Assembly: GCF_008298035.1 (NCBI RefSeq)
Contig: NZ_CP042910.1
Span: 1,508,001-1,572,000 of the forward strand
Origin: Gimesia maris
GTDB lineage: Bacteria; Planctomycetota; Planctomycetia; Planctomycetales; Planctomycetaceae
DNA length: 64,000 nucleotides
Reading direction: 5' to 3'
Under the pieces are notes generated by a model that saw nothing but the letters and a program-made list of their open reading frames with translations, was not told where the DNA came from and did not search any database. Both the position numbers and the translations under genes were made by a program. This document shows, one piece after another, positions 25,684-34,578 of this stretch. Positions within the stretch are counted from its first letter, which is position 1. Each line of letters begins with the position of its first letter.

Positions 25684-28600
25684 TTACTCAGGTGTGCCAA
25701 ATCCGCCGCCACCTGGGGTTTTGATCGTCAGTATATCGCCTGCTGCAACGGAGAGAGAGAATTTTCCTCCCAGTGACTCCGTCGTGGATCCGTCCGCTTT
25801 CTGCAGCAGATTTTCCCCAATCTGCCCCGGAGTACCGCCGGCCAGACCGAAGGGCGCGTATTCTCCCCTCCGTTCTGAGATCAGTGAAATCTTTAACGGT
25901 TTCAGGAATTCAATCTGACGAATAATGCCCGCACCGCCGTGGTGTTGGCCCGCGCCTCCGGAGCCCTGGCGGATGGAAAATTCGTGCAATCGCACCGGGT
26001 AGCGGCGTTCGATAATCTCGGCGTCTGTCAGTCGGGTATTTGTCATGTGGGTATGCACGGCGTCAGCGCCATCCTGCGCGGCGGTCGCGCCGCTTCCGCC
26101 ACAAATGGTTTCATAATAGCCGAATGTCTCATCACCGAACGTCAGGTTGTTCATGGTCCCCTGGCTGGCGGCTGCTTTGTTGAGCGCGCCCAGCAGAGTG
26201 TCGACGGTGCGCTGTGAAGTTTCCACGTTGCCCCCCACCATCGCCGCGCATTCTGCGGGCGTCTCCCGTTCGGGGGGATTGAGAAAACATTCCGGAAGAA
26301 CAATGTTGATGGGAGCCAACACGCCACTGTTCAGCGGGATATCTTCCTGAATCAGACAGCGAAAGACATACAGCACGGCGGCATTCACAATGGCCCGATT
26401 GGCATTCAGGTTCGTCTTCAGAACCGGTCCGGTGCCAGTGAAGTCAACCACGGCGCTGGAGCCTTTAATCGTGATTTTGACTGTAAGCGGCACGCCGTTA
26501 TCCAGATGATCTGTGAAGGAGTAAACGCCATCTTCAATCTCAGATAAGGCAAGTTGCATTTTTTCCGTGGCTGCCTGCTGGATATGTTTCATGTAAGCCA
26601 GCACAACACTCAGCGAGTAGCGACGAACCAGGTCGTTCAGCAGACTCACGCCACAATTGTTGGCGGCAACCTGGGCAGAGACGTCTGCCAGATTATCTTC
26701 GACCGAGCGGGAAGGGAACGCGCCCGATTTCAGCAGTTCCCGCAAAGCATCTTCGCGAGATGTTCCCTGGTCGACCAGCTTGAAATTGCGAATCAGCACA
26801 CCTTCATCTGCCAGTGTTTTCGAAAACGGTGGCATGCTGCCGGGTACGATCCCCCCGATCTCTGCATGGTGTGCACGACTGGCGGTGAAGAAGATCAGTT
26901 CGTTTGATTCTGCGTGATGCACGGGAGTGATGACGGTTACATCGGGAAGATGCGAGCCACCTCGATAAGGATCGTTGGTCACGAAGACATCTCCGGGTGC
27001 CAGGTCCGGGTTGTCGGCGATGATGCGTTTGACGGTTTCACTCATGGCGCCCAGATGCACGGGGATATGGGGCGCGTTGACCACCAAATCGCCGGTTGCG
27101 GAAAAGACGGCACAACTGAAATCGAGGCGTTCTTTGACATTGGTTGAGATTGAGGTTCGTTGCAGCGTGATGCCCATCTGTTCGGCAATGGAAGCAAACA
27201 GGTTGTTGAAGATTTCCAGCATGACCGGGTCGGCAGTCGTCGCTATTTTGGCGGGAGGCGTTGTACCGTCAGATGTCTCCTGGATCAGTGTTTCACCGCG
27301 GGAGAGAATGCTGGCTGTGAAGCCGGGGTCAATGATGACAGTGGAAATCGCTTCACAGATAATCGCCGGGCCTGAGATCTGATCACCGGGATGCAAATCT
27401 TCGCGCAGGTAGACTGCCGTGGGCTGGATGGTTCCCTGAAAACAGGTCTGTGTCGTTTCCAATGGTGTGGGGCTGCGATTGATGAGTTCTGATTCCGGGA
27501 GGTTGGGTTCCTCCATGCGTCCGATAATTTCCGTACGCATCGCGGTGACTTCGATGGCCCGACTCTTGTGGGTGTAACCGTAGAGACGCTGATGTTCCTG
27601 TTCAAACCGGGTGAATTCGTCCTGCCCCGACTGACAGTGAACCTGAATCGTCGCATCAGTTCTCAGATAACGCATTTCCAATGAGTGCAGGGGGGCATCA
27701 ATGCGTTCCGGGGGAATGCCTTCGGCGCGAACTTCTTCGTAAACACTCTCATCGAGTTCTGTGAATCGCCGCTGCAGTTCCTGTTTGAGATCGGCGGACC
27801 AGGTCTGCAGGACCGACTGCTGTCCGAACCGTCGCACATCAGCCTGTCCGATGCCAAACGCGCTGAGGATTCCTGAATAGGGATGAATCAGAACTTCATG
27901 AATGCCGAGTGAACGGGCAATGGCACAGGCATGTTGCGAACCTGCGCCCCCGAAACTGACCAGGGCATAATCGGCGGGATCATAGCCCCGGGCCACCGAG
28001 ATATTACGGATGGCGCGAACCATGTTTGCATTTGCAATCTGCAGAAAACCTTCTGCCAGTTCGAGTGGGGTGTAGGTTTTTCCCATGGGAGAAGCAGCAA
28101 TCTCTTCGCAGAGCTGCGTCAGACGCTGCTCAACAGACTGCCTGTCTAAGACGAAGGGAAAGCGACTTGGGATAATTTTGCCCAGGTACAGGTTCAGGTC
28201 GGTGACGGTGAGCGGGCCGCCCCGCCCGTAACAGGCGGGACCAGGATCCGCACCGGCACTGTCAGGACCGACGTGGAGTTTGATGCCATCGAAGCCGCAG
28301 ATACTGCCTCCACCGGCGGCGACTGTTTCAATACTCAGCATAGGGGCCACGATCCGCACACCTGCTTTCGTGGTTTCGAATTCCCGCTCATATTCGCCGT
28401 CGAAGCGGGAGACATCGGTACTCGTGCCTCCCATGTCAAAGCCGATGGATCGGGGGAAACCGGCTGTTTCCGCGACACGCGAATAACCGATCACACCTCC
28501 TGCAGGACCGGAGAGAATACTGTCTTTGCCGACGAAATGATCCGCATCGACAAGACCGCCGGCGGACGTCATGAGTTTCAACTCACTGCTTTTGAGTGGC

Positions 28601-29523
28601 GTGCGGAGTTTGCGAATATAGTCCTTGAGAATTGGATTTAAATAGGCGTCCATGACGGTCGTATCGCCGCGGGAGACGATTTTGATGAGAGGCGACAGGC
28701 GACTGGACACGCTGATTTCGTCAAAGCCGACTTCGGCAGCGAGGCGGGCGACCAGTTCCTCATGCCTGGGGTTGGCAAATGAATGCAGCAGACAGATCGC
28801 CAGCGATTCCACGCCGGTTGCCTTGAGTTGCTCAAGTTGCTGACGGATACGAGCGGGATCGGGGGCGTGGAGTACATTGCCTTCCGCATCGATTCGTTCC
28901 TCGATTTCCAGCGCGGTTTCAAAGAGGGGCTCTGGTTTTTGAATGGCCAGATCGAACAGCCGAGGGCGGTCCTGGTTGCCGATCAGCAGGACATCGGCGA
29001 ATCCTTTGGTAGTGATGAAAGCAGTACGGGCACCGTTACGCGTGAGCAACGCATTGGTGCCACGCGTGGTTCCCAGTTTGACGCTGATATTGGAAATCGG
29101 GTCGGATTTCATCAGGCCCAGAATCCAGCGGATGGCCAGGATGGGGGCTTCTTCACCGGAGGCGAGTTCATAGCTGGTGGAGACCTGTACTGTGGGAGGC
29201 AGGGCGGGGTGGAAGGTGAGGGTTCCGCTCTGGTTGTCAAACCGCGTCACTTGTGCGGTATGCAGGGATTCTCCCTCATTATTCAGAAATTCAATCTGAT
29301 ACTCCTGCCAGAAGTTTGCCGGGTTGCCGACTCGGGATGGGTCGACTATCGTGTCAGGGGTAGTAATTTCCTGTACATGACCTTTGGTGATACCCGAACT
29401 AAGAGTCTTGAACGGGATGAATTCGCTGTCAGGTGAACGGGCGATGCAGTCTGTGAAGGTACCGCCGACATCGATCCAGAATTCCCATTTTTGATTTGTC
29501 TTTTCTGATTTAAATTCAATCAT
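25684..29523 (-). CDS. 5-oxoprolinase / hydantoinase, HyuA-HyuB fusion
   Basis: About 1279 residues, the size of eukaryote-type 5-oxoprolinases in which the A and B subunits are fused. The A half opens with FWIDVGGTFTDCIARSPDS, the ATPase-like phosphate motif. It continues with GPAGGVIGYSRVAETAGFPR, then IGFDMGGTSTDVSRFDG. The B half begins about residue 740 and contains VFVTNDPYRGGSHLPDVTVI, SRAHHAEIGGIVPGSMPP, and a Gly-rich end (GGGGFGTPE). It hydrolyses 5-oxoproline to glutamate with ATP, or related hydantoins. The ATG at 29523 is favoured; an in-frame ATG at 29550 adds nine residues. It stands alone without neighbours on its transcript. Confidence 0.93.
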   Translation of the reverse strand: MIEFKSEKTNQKWEFWIDVGGTFTDCIARSPDSEFIPFKTLSSGITKGHVQEITTPDTIVDPSRVGNPANFWQEYQIEFLNNEGESLHTAQVTRFDNQSGTLTFHPALPPTVQVSTSYELASGEEAPILAIRWILGLMKSDPISNISVKLGTTRGTNALLTRNGARTAFITTKGFADVLLIGNQDRPRLFDLAIQKPEPLFETALEIEERIDAEGNVLHAPDPARIRQQLEQLKATGVESLAICLLHSFANPRHEELVARLAAEVGFDEISVSSRLSPLIKIVSRGDTTVMDAYLNPILKDYIRKLRTPLKSSELKLMTSAGGLVDADHFVGKDSILSGPAGGVIGYSRVAETAGFPRSIGFDMGGTSTDVSRFDGEYEREFETTKAGVRIVAPMLSIETVAAGGGSICGFDGIKLHVGPDSAGADPGPACYGRGGPLTVTDLNLYLGKIIPSRFPFVLDRQSVEQRLTQLCEEIAASPMGKTYTPLELAEGFLQIANANMVRAIRNISVARGYDPADYALVSFGGAGSQHACAIARSLGIHEVLIHPYSGILSAFGIGQADVRRFGQQSVLQTWSADLKQELQRRFTELDESVYEEVRAEGIPPERIDAPLHSLEMRYLRTDATIQVHCQSGQDEFTRFEQEHQRLYGYTHKSRAIEVTAMRTEIIGRMEEPNLPESELINRSPTPLETTQTCFQGTIQPTAVYLREDLHPGDQISGPAIICEAISTVIIDPGFTASILSRGETLIQETSDGTTPPAKIATTADPVMLEIFNNLFASIAEQMGITLQRTSISTNVKERLDFSCAVFSATGDLVVNAPHIPVHLGAMSETVKRIIADNPDLAPGDVFVTNDPYRGGSHLPDVTVITPVHHAESNELIFFTASRAHHAEIGGIVPGSMPPFSKTLADEGVLIRNFKLVDQGTSREDALRELLKSGAFPSRSVEDNLADVSAQVAANNCGVSLLNDLVRRYSLSVVLAYMKHIQQAATEKMQLALSEIEDGVYSFTDHLDNGVPLTVKITIKGSSAVVDFTGTGPVLKTNLNANRAIVNAAVLYVFRCLIQEDIPLNSGVLAPINIVLPECFLNPPERETPAECAAMVGGNVETSQRTVDTLLGALNKAAASQGTMNNLTFGDETFGYYETICGGSGATAAQDGADAVHTHMTNTRLTDAEIIERRYPVRLHEFSIRQGSGGAGQHHGGAGIIRQIEFLKPLKISLISERRGEYAPFGLAGGTPGQIGENLLQKADGSTTESLGGKFSLSVAAGDILTIKTPGGGGFGTPE

Positions 29524-29700
29524 TTCATCAAATATTTCGTAGGCTTTCACAATTATTTTCTAGAATTTTTTGAATTCTCTGATGTAAACTTGCGTATAAA
29601 GTATCAGAACAGATTACCCGCGATAACGAAAGTGCTGCACCCGGTGGTAGAATAAAAGCAGCGTATAAAATACCTGCAGCAAAAGAGTATTTACTTGTAC

Positions 29701-29728
29701 TTGAATTTTGTGCACCGTGATCTATAAT
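29701..29728 (+). promoter_or_regulatory. Sigma-70-like promoter for the Bax-inhibitor gene
   Basis: TTGAAT (29701-29706) and a perfect TATAAT (29723-29728) are separated by 16 bp. Predicted transcription starts ~108 bp before the ATG at 29844. It is in the divergent spacer with the 5-oxoprolinase gene. Confidence 0.6.
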
Positions 29729-29843
29729 TAGCATGCCTGCCAGCCGCGGATGTAAAAGTGGCGAAAGCAGACTGATCGAAACTGATGACCCAAACTGTGT
29801 TCGTCTGGAACATCCCTTCTCACTCACTTGGAGAAAACTGTCA

Positions 29844-30578
29844 ATGAACAACTACACTCCTGATTATTATGACCAGGATACAACGGCGGGTGGCGGTGTC
29901 TTTGCCATTGACGCAATTGCTTCCGAACGCGCCGCGTTTATCCGCAAGACCTACATGCACCTCACCGGTGCAATTTTCGCCTTTATGGGCCTGGAATTCA
30001 TCCTGTTCAGCAACAAAGCTCTCGTGGAAGGCATGATGGGCGCCATTGGTGGGAACTGGTGGCTGGTACTGATCGCTTTCATGGCAGCCAGTTGGGTTGC
30101 CAGCGCCATGGCTTCCAGCGCGAAATCGCTGGCTGTGCAGTATGCAGGCCTGGGATTATACATTGTTGCAGAAGCGTTGATCTTTGTCCCGATTTTGTAT
30201 ATCGCGACTCAGTTTGCTAATCCCACCGTAATTCCCATTGCGGCGATTATTACCCTGTGTATTTTTGGTGGCTTGACCGCCTATGTGTTTGTGACCGGGG
30301 CCGACTTCTCCTTCATGGGAGGTTTCCTGACGATTGCCGGTCTGGCAGCAATCGGAATTGCCATCGGTGCGTCGCTGTTCGGCTTCTCACTGGGAATCTG
30401 GTTTGCAGCTGCGATGGTCATTCTGCTCAGTGGTTACATTCTCTATGATACTTCGAACATTCTGCATCATTACTCGACCGATCAGTATGTGTCTGCTTCA
30501 CTGGCACTGTTTGCCTCTGTTGCCACACTGTTCTGGTACGTGCTGCGAATCGTCATGATGTTTACTTCAGATGACTAA
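29844..30578 (+). CDS. Bax inhibitor-1 / YccA family membrane protein
   Basis: A 244-residue protein with seven predicted hydrophobic segments from ~residue 32 onward. The family pattern is FIRKTYMHLTGAIFAFMGLE at the start, SFMGGFLTIAGLAAIGIAIG in the middle and SGYILYDTSNILHHYSTDQY near the end, the last containing the conserved Asp. These are inner-membrane proteins implicated in calcium leak and protease regulation. The start at 29844 has GGAGAAAAC upstream; the longer frame adds an implausible hydrophilic region. A strong terminator follows. Confidence 0.93.
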   Translation: MNNYTPDYYDQDTTAGGGVFAIDAIASERAAFIRKTYMHLTGAIFAFMGLEFILFSNKALVEGMMGAIGGNWWLVLIAFMAASWVASAMASSAKSLAVQYAGLGLYIVAEALIFVPILYIATQFANPTVIPIAAIITLCIFGGLTAYVFVTGADFSFMGGFLTIAGLAAIGIAIGASLFGFSLGIWFAAAMVILLSGYILYDTSNILHHYSTDQYVSASLALFASVATLFWYVLRIVMMFTSDD

Positions 30579-30611
30579 GTCTGAATGAATGTCTGATTTG
30601 AGATAAAAATG

Positions 30612-30647
30612 AAAAGCCCCGGCAGAGCGATCTGCCGGGGCTTTTTT
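30612..30647 (+). terminator. Intrinsic terminator, probably bidirectional
   Basis: AAAAGCCCCGGCAGA and TCTGCCGGGGCTTTT form a 15-bp stem capped by a GCGA tetraloop, with T6 on the plus side and A-run on the other. It serves both the Bax-inhibitor gene and the convergent MsrP-like gene ending at 30666. Confidence 0.93.
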
Positions 30648-30665
30648 AATTTGAAACTCTGCTTT

Positions 30666-31673
30666 TCAGCCTGTATACAGGCTGGCGACATATTCGCCGT
30701 AACCATTGAAGGGTTTCGTGTCGTAGCGTTTTTCGGTTCCCAGCATCCATTCTGTACGCTGACTCCAGCGGGGATGGGGTACGTCGGGTTCTACGTTCGC
30801 GACAAATCCGTATTCTTCAGGGTTGACGGTATTCCAGAACGTCGCGGGCTGGTCTTTGGTGAGTCTGATTTTTACGATGGATTTACCCGACTTGAATCCA
30901 TACTTCCAAGGGACGACCAGTCGAATGGGGGCGCCGTTCTGTTTGAGTAAGGGGGCTCCATACAGGCCCGTGGCAATGAAGGCCAGATCATTCATTGCTT
31001 CGGGCATCGTCAAGCCTTCCGTGTAAGGCCATGGCCAGGTTCCCGGGCCGCTGGATTCCATATAAGGAGCCTGTTGGGGTTTGTTGAACGTTTCGAAGGC
31101 GACAAATTTCGCAGACGCTTTCGGTTCCACCAGTTTTAACAGACTGGCCAGCGGGAAACCGGTCCAGGGCACACACATGGCCCAGGTTTCAACACAGCGA
31201 TGTCGGTAGGCGCGTTCTTCAAATTTTAACTCTTTAGACAGGTCATCCAGATCGAATGTACGCGGCTTTGCGCATTCCCCTTCCACGGTGACAGACCAGG
31301 GAGCGGTTTGGAAATGCTCCACGTATTTCCAGGCCTGTTTGGAAGTGGGGCCGGTGAACTCGTAGAAGTTGGTGAATTTTTCCGCTTCAATGGGGTCAGT
31401 CTCGGGCCGCCCGTATTTGAATGCAGGATTTCGCTGTGCTGGATAAATCGACCCTGATGCTTGGGGTAGAGGAGTCGTCGCTCCCGCCTGTTCGATTTCT
31501 TCTTTGGTTGCCTGTTCGCAGCTTGCGAGCAAACCAGCAAAGCCGGCGATGCCCAGTCCTGTTCCCATGCGCTGCAGAAATTCCCGGCGGTATAGTTTCC
31601 GGTTTTGAAACACTTCGACAGGGGTGTGCTCGTGTTCTGGAACGTTCCAGATTTTTCGGATGTGGTGATTCAT
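30666..31673 (-). CDS. msrP: Molybdopterin-dependent protein-methionine-sulfoxide reductase catalytic subunit (MsrP-like)
   Basis: A 335-residue sulfite-oxidase-fold molybdoenzyme. The N-terminus has a twin-arginine motif (YRREFLQRMGTG) and a hydrophobic core ending LLASCEQ, which also fits a lipobox at Cys52. Cys160 in AYRHRCVETWAMCVPW is the molybdenum ligand position. The C-terminus carries IRLVVPWKYGFKSGKSIVKI, typical of the family. It would reduce methionine sulfoxide in envelope proteins. The b-type cytochrome partner MsrQ is not next to it. ATG at 31673 has AGGAA ahead; the frame extends 13 codons more. Confidence 0.9.
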   Translation of the reverse strand: MNHHIRKIWNVPEHEHTPVEVFQNRKLYRREFLQRMGTGLGIAGFAGLLASCEQATKEEIEQAGATTPLPQASGSIYPAQRNPAFKYGRPETDPIEAEKFTNFYEFTGPTSKQAWKYVEHFQTAPWSVTVEGECAKPRTFDLDDLSKELKFEERAYRHRCVETWAMCVPWTGFPLASLLKLVEPKASAKFVAFETFNKPQQAPYMESSGPGTWPWPYTEGLTMPEAMNDLAFIATGLYGAPLLKQNGAPIRLVVPWKYGFKSGKSIVKIRLTKDQPATFWNTVNPEEYGFVANVEPDVPHPRWSQRTEWMLGTEKRYDTKPFNGYGEYVASLYTG

Positions 31674-31977
31674 CGAAGTTCCTTGTCGTGAGTCAGCTGA
31701 GTGAAGAACCATCTAAGGCGAGACTGCTGCTTTACTGGTTCTTTCAGGGAGGTATTTCAAATCGAAGTTGCCGGTAATATCAGTATAACCGTCAAGTTAC
31801 ACGCAAAATAGCCTGTTTGGTTGATTGCTTCAATCTTTATATCTTTGTCAGACCGCCAGTATTCCGAAGTTAGAGGTGTTCGTTTACGTAGAAAAGTTCA
31901 GCCAGTCTTCTCATTTTGACATACGGCGTAAGAGTGCCGTTCGTGGGAAGAGAGTCTGACGTATTGAGAGTGGTCCG

Positions 31978-33468
31978 ATGAAATACGACATTGTTATTAT
32001 TGGAAGTGGTCCTGCCGGTCAAAAGGCGGCGATCGCTGCTTCGAAGCTGGGGAAGCGTGTTGCCATTATTGAACGCAACTTTCGTGGCATGGGGGGCGTC
32101 TGCCTGCATAAGGGGACGATTCCGTCTAAGACCATGCGAGAAGCCATTTTGTATCTGACCGGCTATCGTCATCGGGATGTGTACAGCAAATGGTACCGCC
32201 GCAAGCGTCGGATCACGATGCAGGATCTGCGTTTGAAACTGGCCGACGTGGCTGAGCATGAACTGGAAATTATTCATGATCAGCTGGAACGGAACGGCGT
32301 GGAAGTCTATATAGGTGAAGCAAAGTTCGTCAGCCCGCATGAAGTGGAAGTCGACTGCGAAACAGGGCGAAAGCAGTTGTATGGTGACTACATCCTGGTC
32401 GCAACCGGGACCAAGCCTTCACGTCCGCCACACATCCCCTTTGATGGTGAGACGATTTTTGATTCGGATGAAATTATTGATCTGAAAGAGATTCCACGTT
32501 CGATGATCGTTGTGGGTGGTGGTGTGATCGGTATCGAATATGCCATCATGTTCGCGACGCTGGGTGTGGAAGTTACCGTGTTGGATGGTCGAGAGCGACT
32601 GCTGGAATTTTGTGATCGCGAAATTATTGACGCGTTGATTCACCATGCCCGTTCCCTGGGAATGATCTTCCGGATGGGAGAAGAAGTGGTTGGCATCGAG
32701 CGATTTTCTGATTCGATGGCGGCAGTGCAGACCGAGAGTGGCAAACGTCTGGTGGCAGATTCCGTATTGTATACGGTGGGACGCGTGGGTGATGCGGACG
32801 AACTGAATTTTCAGGCAGCCGGCCTGGAACCTGATGAACGCGGTCGACTGTGGTGCAACGAAGAGCATCAGACGTGGGTGCCTCACATCTACGGGGCCGG
32901 TGATATTGTAGGCTTCCCGGCGCTGGCGAGTGTTTCGATGGAGCAGGGGCGTCGCGTGATCTGTAATGCATTCAACGAACCCTTTGAAGCATTCGACCTG
33001 ATGCCTTATGGGTTGTTCACGATCCCGGAAATCTCGATGGTCGGAAAAACCGAACAACAACTGACAGACGCGCATATCCCGTATGAAGTCGGTGCGGCCC
33101 GCTATCGGGAAATCGCCCGCGGACAGATATCGGGTGACCGGGACGGGATGTTGAAAATCCTGTTTCACCGGGAAACGCTTAAGATTCTGGGTATTCATGC
33201 GATTGGTGAAGCCGCGACGGAGATTGTGCACATCGGTCAGACGGTCATGTCTTTTGGCGGCACGATCGAATATTTCCGCAACGCCGTCTTTAACTATCCG
33301 ACGATGGCAGAATGTTACAAAGTGGCCGCCTTCGACGCGTTTGAGAAAATGAGCCTGGATCGACTGTTTGAAGAATCAAAGCTCACCAAAATCAGTGCCG
33401 ATCTCGCGCTGCACAAACTCGAAGAGCAACCAGCCGAACTGGATGAAGAGGAAACCGTGGAAATCTAG
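31978..33468 (+). CDS. sthA: Soluble pyridine nucleotide transhydrogenase (SthA-like flavoprotein)
   Basis: A 496-residue FAD/NAD flavoprotein. FAD-binding IIGSGPAGQKAAIAASKLGK is at the start, the NAD(P) fold near residue 180 has MIVVGGGVIGIEYAIMFATL, and the C-terminus has FNYPTMAECYKVAAFDAF. The site that is a redox disulfide in lipoamide dehydrogenases reads GGVCLHKGTIPSK: Cys42 stays but the second Cys is Thr47. This is the SthA pattern and argues against a dihydrolipoamide dehydrogenase role. It would balance NADH and NADPH. Confidence 0.86.
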   Translation: MKYDIVIIGSGPAGQKAAIAASKLGKRVAIIERNFRGMGGVCLHKGTIPSKTMREAILYLTGYRHRDVYSKWYRRKRRITMQDLRLKLADVAEHELEIIHDQLERNGVEVYIGEAKFVSPHEVEVDCETGRKQLYGDYILVATGTKPSRPPHIPFDGETIFDSDEIIDLKEIPRSMIVVGGGVIGIEYAIMFATLGVEVTVLDGRERLLEFCDREIIDALIHHARSLGMIFRMGEEVVGIERFSDSMAAVQTESGKRLVADSVLYTVGRVGDADELNFQAAGLEPDERGRLWCNEEHQTWVPHIYGAGDIVGFPALASVSMEQGRRVICNAFNEPFEAFDLMPYGLFTIPEISMVGKTEQQLTDAHIPYEVGAARYREIARGQISGDRDGMLKILFHRETLKILGIHAIGEAATEIVHIGQTVMSFGGTIEYFRNAVFNYPTMAECYKVAAFDAFEKMSLDRLFEESKLTKISADLALHKLEEQPAELDEEETVEI

Positions 33469-33470
33469 AC

Positions 33471-33550
33471 TGTATCCGGTTTTACTGTAGCGTCTCCTGG
33501 TCCATTAGGGCTGTGCAGTATGGAGTGAGAGACGCCATGGTGAAATGCGA
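33471..33550 (-). repeat. Dispersed hairpin repeat, copy C
   Basis: Read on the minus strand: GCATTTCACCATGGCGTCT, a ~30-nt loop and GGAGACGCTACAGTAAAACC. The spacing matches copies A and B without gaps over about 77 aligned bases, but the loop differs strongly. It starts three bases after the SthA stop codon. Confidence 0.72.
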
Positions 33551-33620
33551 TGTATTCTGGCTTGCTTAAAGTGAAGTGGATTGAGGATCGTAGTGTGAAG
33601 GTCGCTACGAATAATCGTTG

Positions 33621-34574
33621 TTATACGCTCCAGGCGCTTCGTATCCGCTGGAGTGCCAGTTGGAAATCAGCTGGTACTCCGGCGGAAATATTCATTCGCA
33701 AACTGGTTACAGGGTGTGAGAACTCGATCTGCTCGGCATGCAATGCCTGCCTGGAAATTAACTCGCGGTCATCGAGCAGCCGGGCATCGTTGCCATAAAA
33801 GTCGTCGGCGATGATGGGGAATCCCAGGTCGGCCAGATGCACACGGATCTGGTGCAGACGTCCGGTTTTGGGAAATGCGCGAATCAGTGAGTGGCCCGGC
33901 AAGCGTTCTACGACTTCAAAACGGGTAAACGCCGCTTTGGCTCGCAGCGCCTCCGGGTGGGTGGTCATACAGACGCCTGCCTGTGTCGGGTGTTCGCCTA
34001 TCGCGTCATTGTTTTCGAACAGGTCCTGTTTCGGCTGATCACGGACAATCGCCAGGTAGGATTTGCTGACGCGATTCTGCTGGAACTGGATCGAGAGACT
34101 GCGGTGTCCCAGATGCTCTTTCGCGACGATCAGAATTCCGCTGGTGAACTGATCGAGCCGATGCACAATACCCGGGCGCAACAGGCTGCGTACTCCGGTC
34201 TGCTGATCGAGGTAATACTGCAGGGCATTGGCGACTGTGCCGGAAAGAATATTTCCCGCCGGATGTGCAATCATACCCGGGGGCTTGTTGACGATGATCA
34301 GCCACGCATCTTCATACAGAACCTCCAGTGGCAGTGGTTCCGGATCATACGTTTTATCGGGTGGCTCCGGGAGCCGGATATTGATTTGCTGACCTCGAAA
34401 CACGCGCTGCAACGGATCAGCGGGAATGCCATTCACTTTAGCAAACCCCGCCTGTACGATGCGCTGCAGACGATGCGTCGAATAATTTCTGAAATGACGG
34501 CTGAGAAACCGATCGATGCGGGCTCCGTCCAGGTAATCCTCGACAATCAGATCGGTTTCAAACGCAGTCTTCAT
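33621..34574 (-). CDS. RluA-family 23S/tRNA pseudouridine synthase
   Basis: About 317 residues. An S4 RNA-binding domain at ~10-70 (ARIDRFLSRHFRNYSTHRLQ) is followed by the catalytic domain with PGIVHRLDQFTSGILIVAKE, whose Asp is the nucleophile, and later GRLHQIRVHLADLGFPIIAD. It isomerises uridine in rRNA or tRNA; the target is not predictable. The ATG at 34574 is chosen because it lies four bases after the acnA stop codon, giving a coupled arrangement; the longer frame would run into acnA. Confidence 0.92.
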   Translation of the reverse strand: MKTAFETDLIVEDYLDGARIDRFLSRHFRNYSTHRLQRIVQAGFAKVNGIPADPLQRVFRGQQINIRLPEPPDKTYDPEPLPLEVLYEDAWLIIVNKPPGMIAHPAGNILSGTVANALQYYLDQQTGVRSLLRPGIVHRLDQFTSGILIVAKEHLGHRSLSIQFQQNRVSKSYLAIVRDQPKQDLFENNDAIGEHPTQAGVCMTTHPEALRAKAAFTRFEVVERLPGHSLIRAFPKTGRLHQIRVHLADLGFPIIADDFYGNDARLLDDRELISRQALHAEQIEFSHPVTSLRMNISAGVPADFQLALQRIRSAWSV

Positions 34575-34578
34575 CAAA

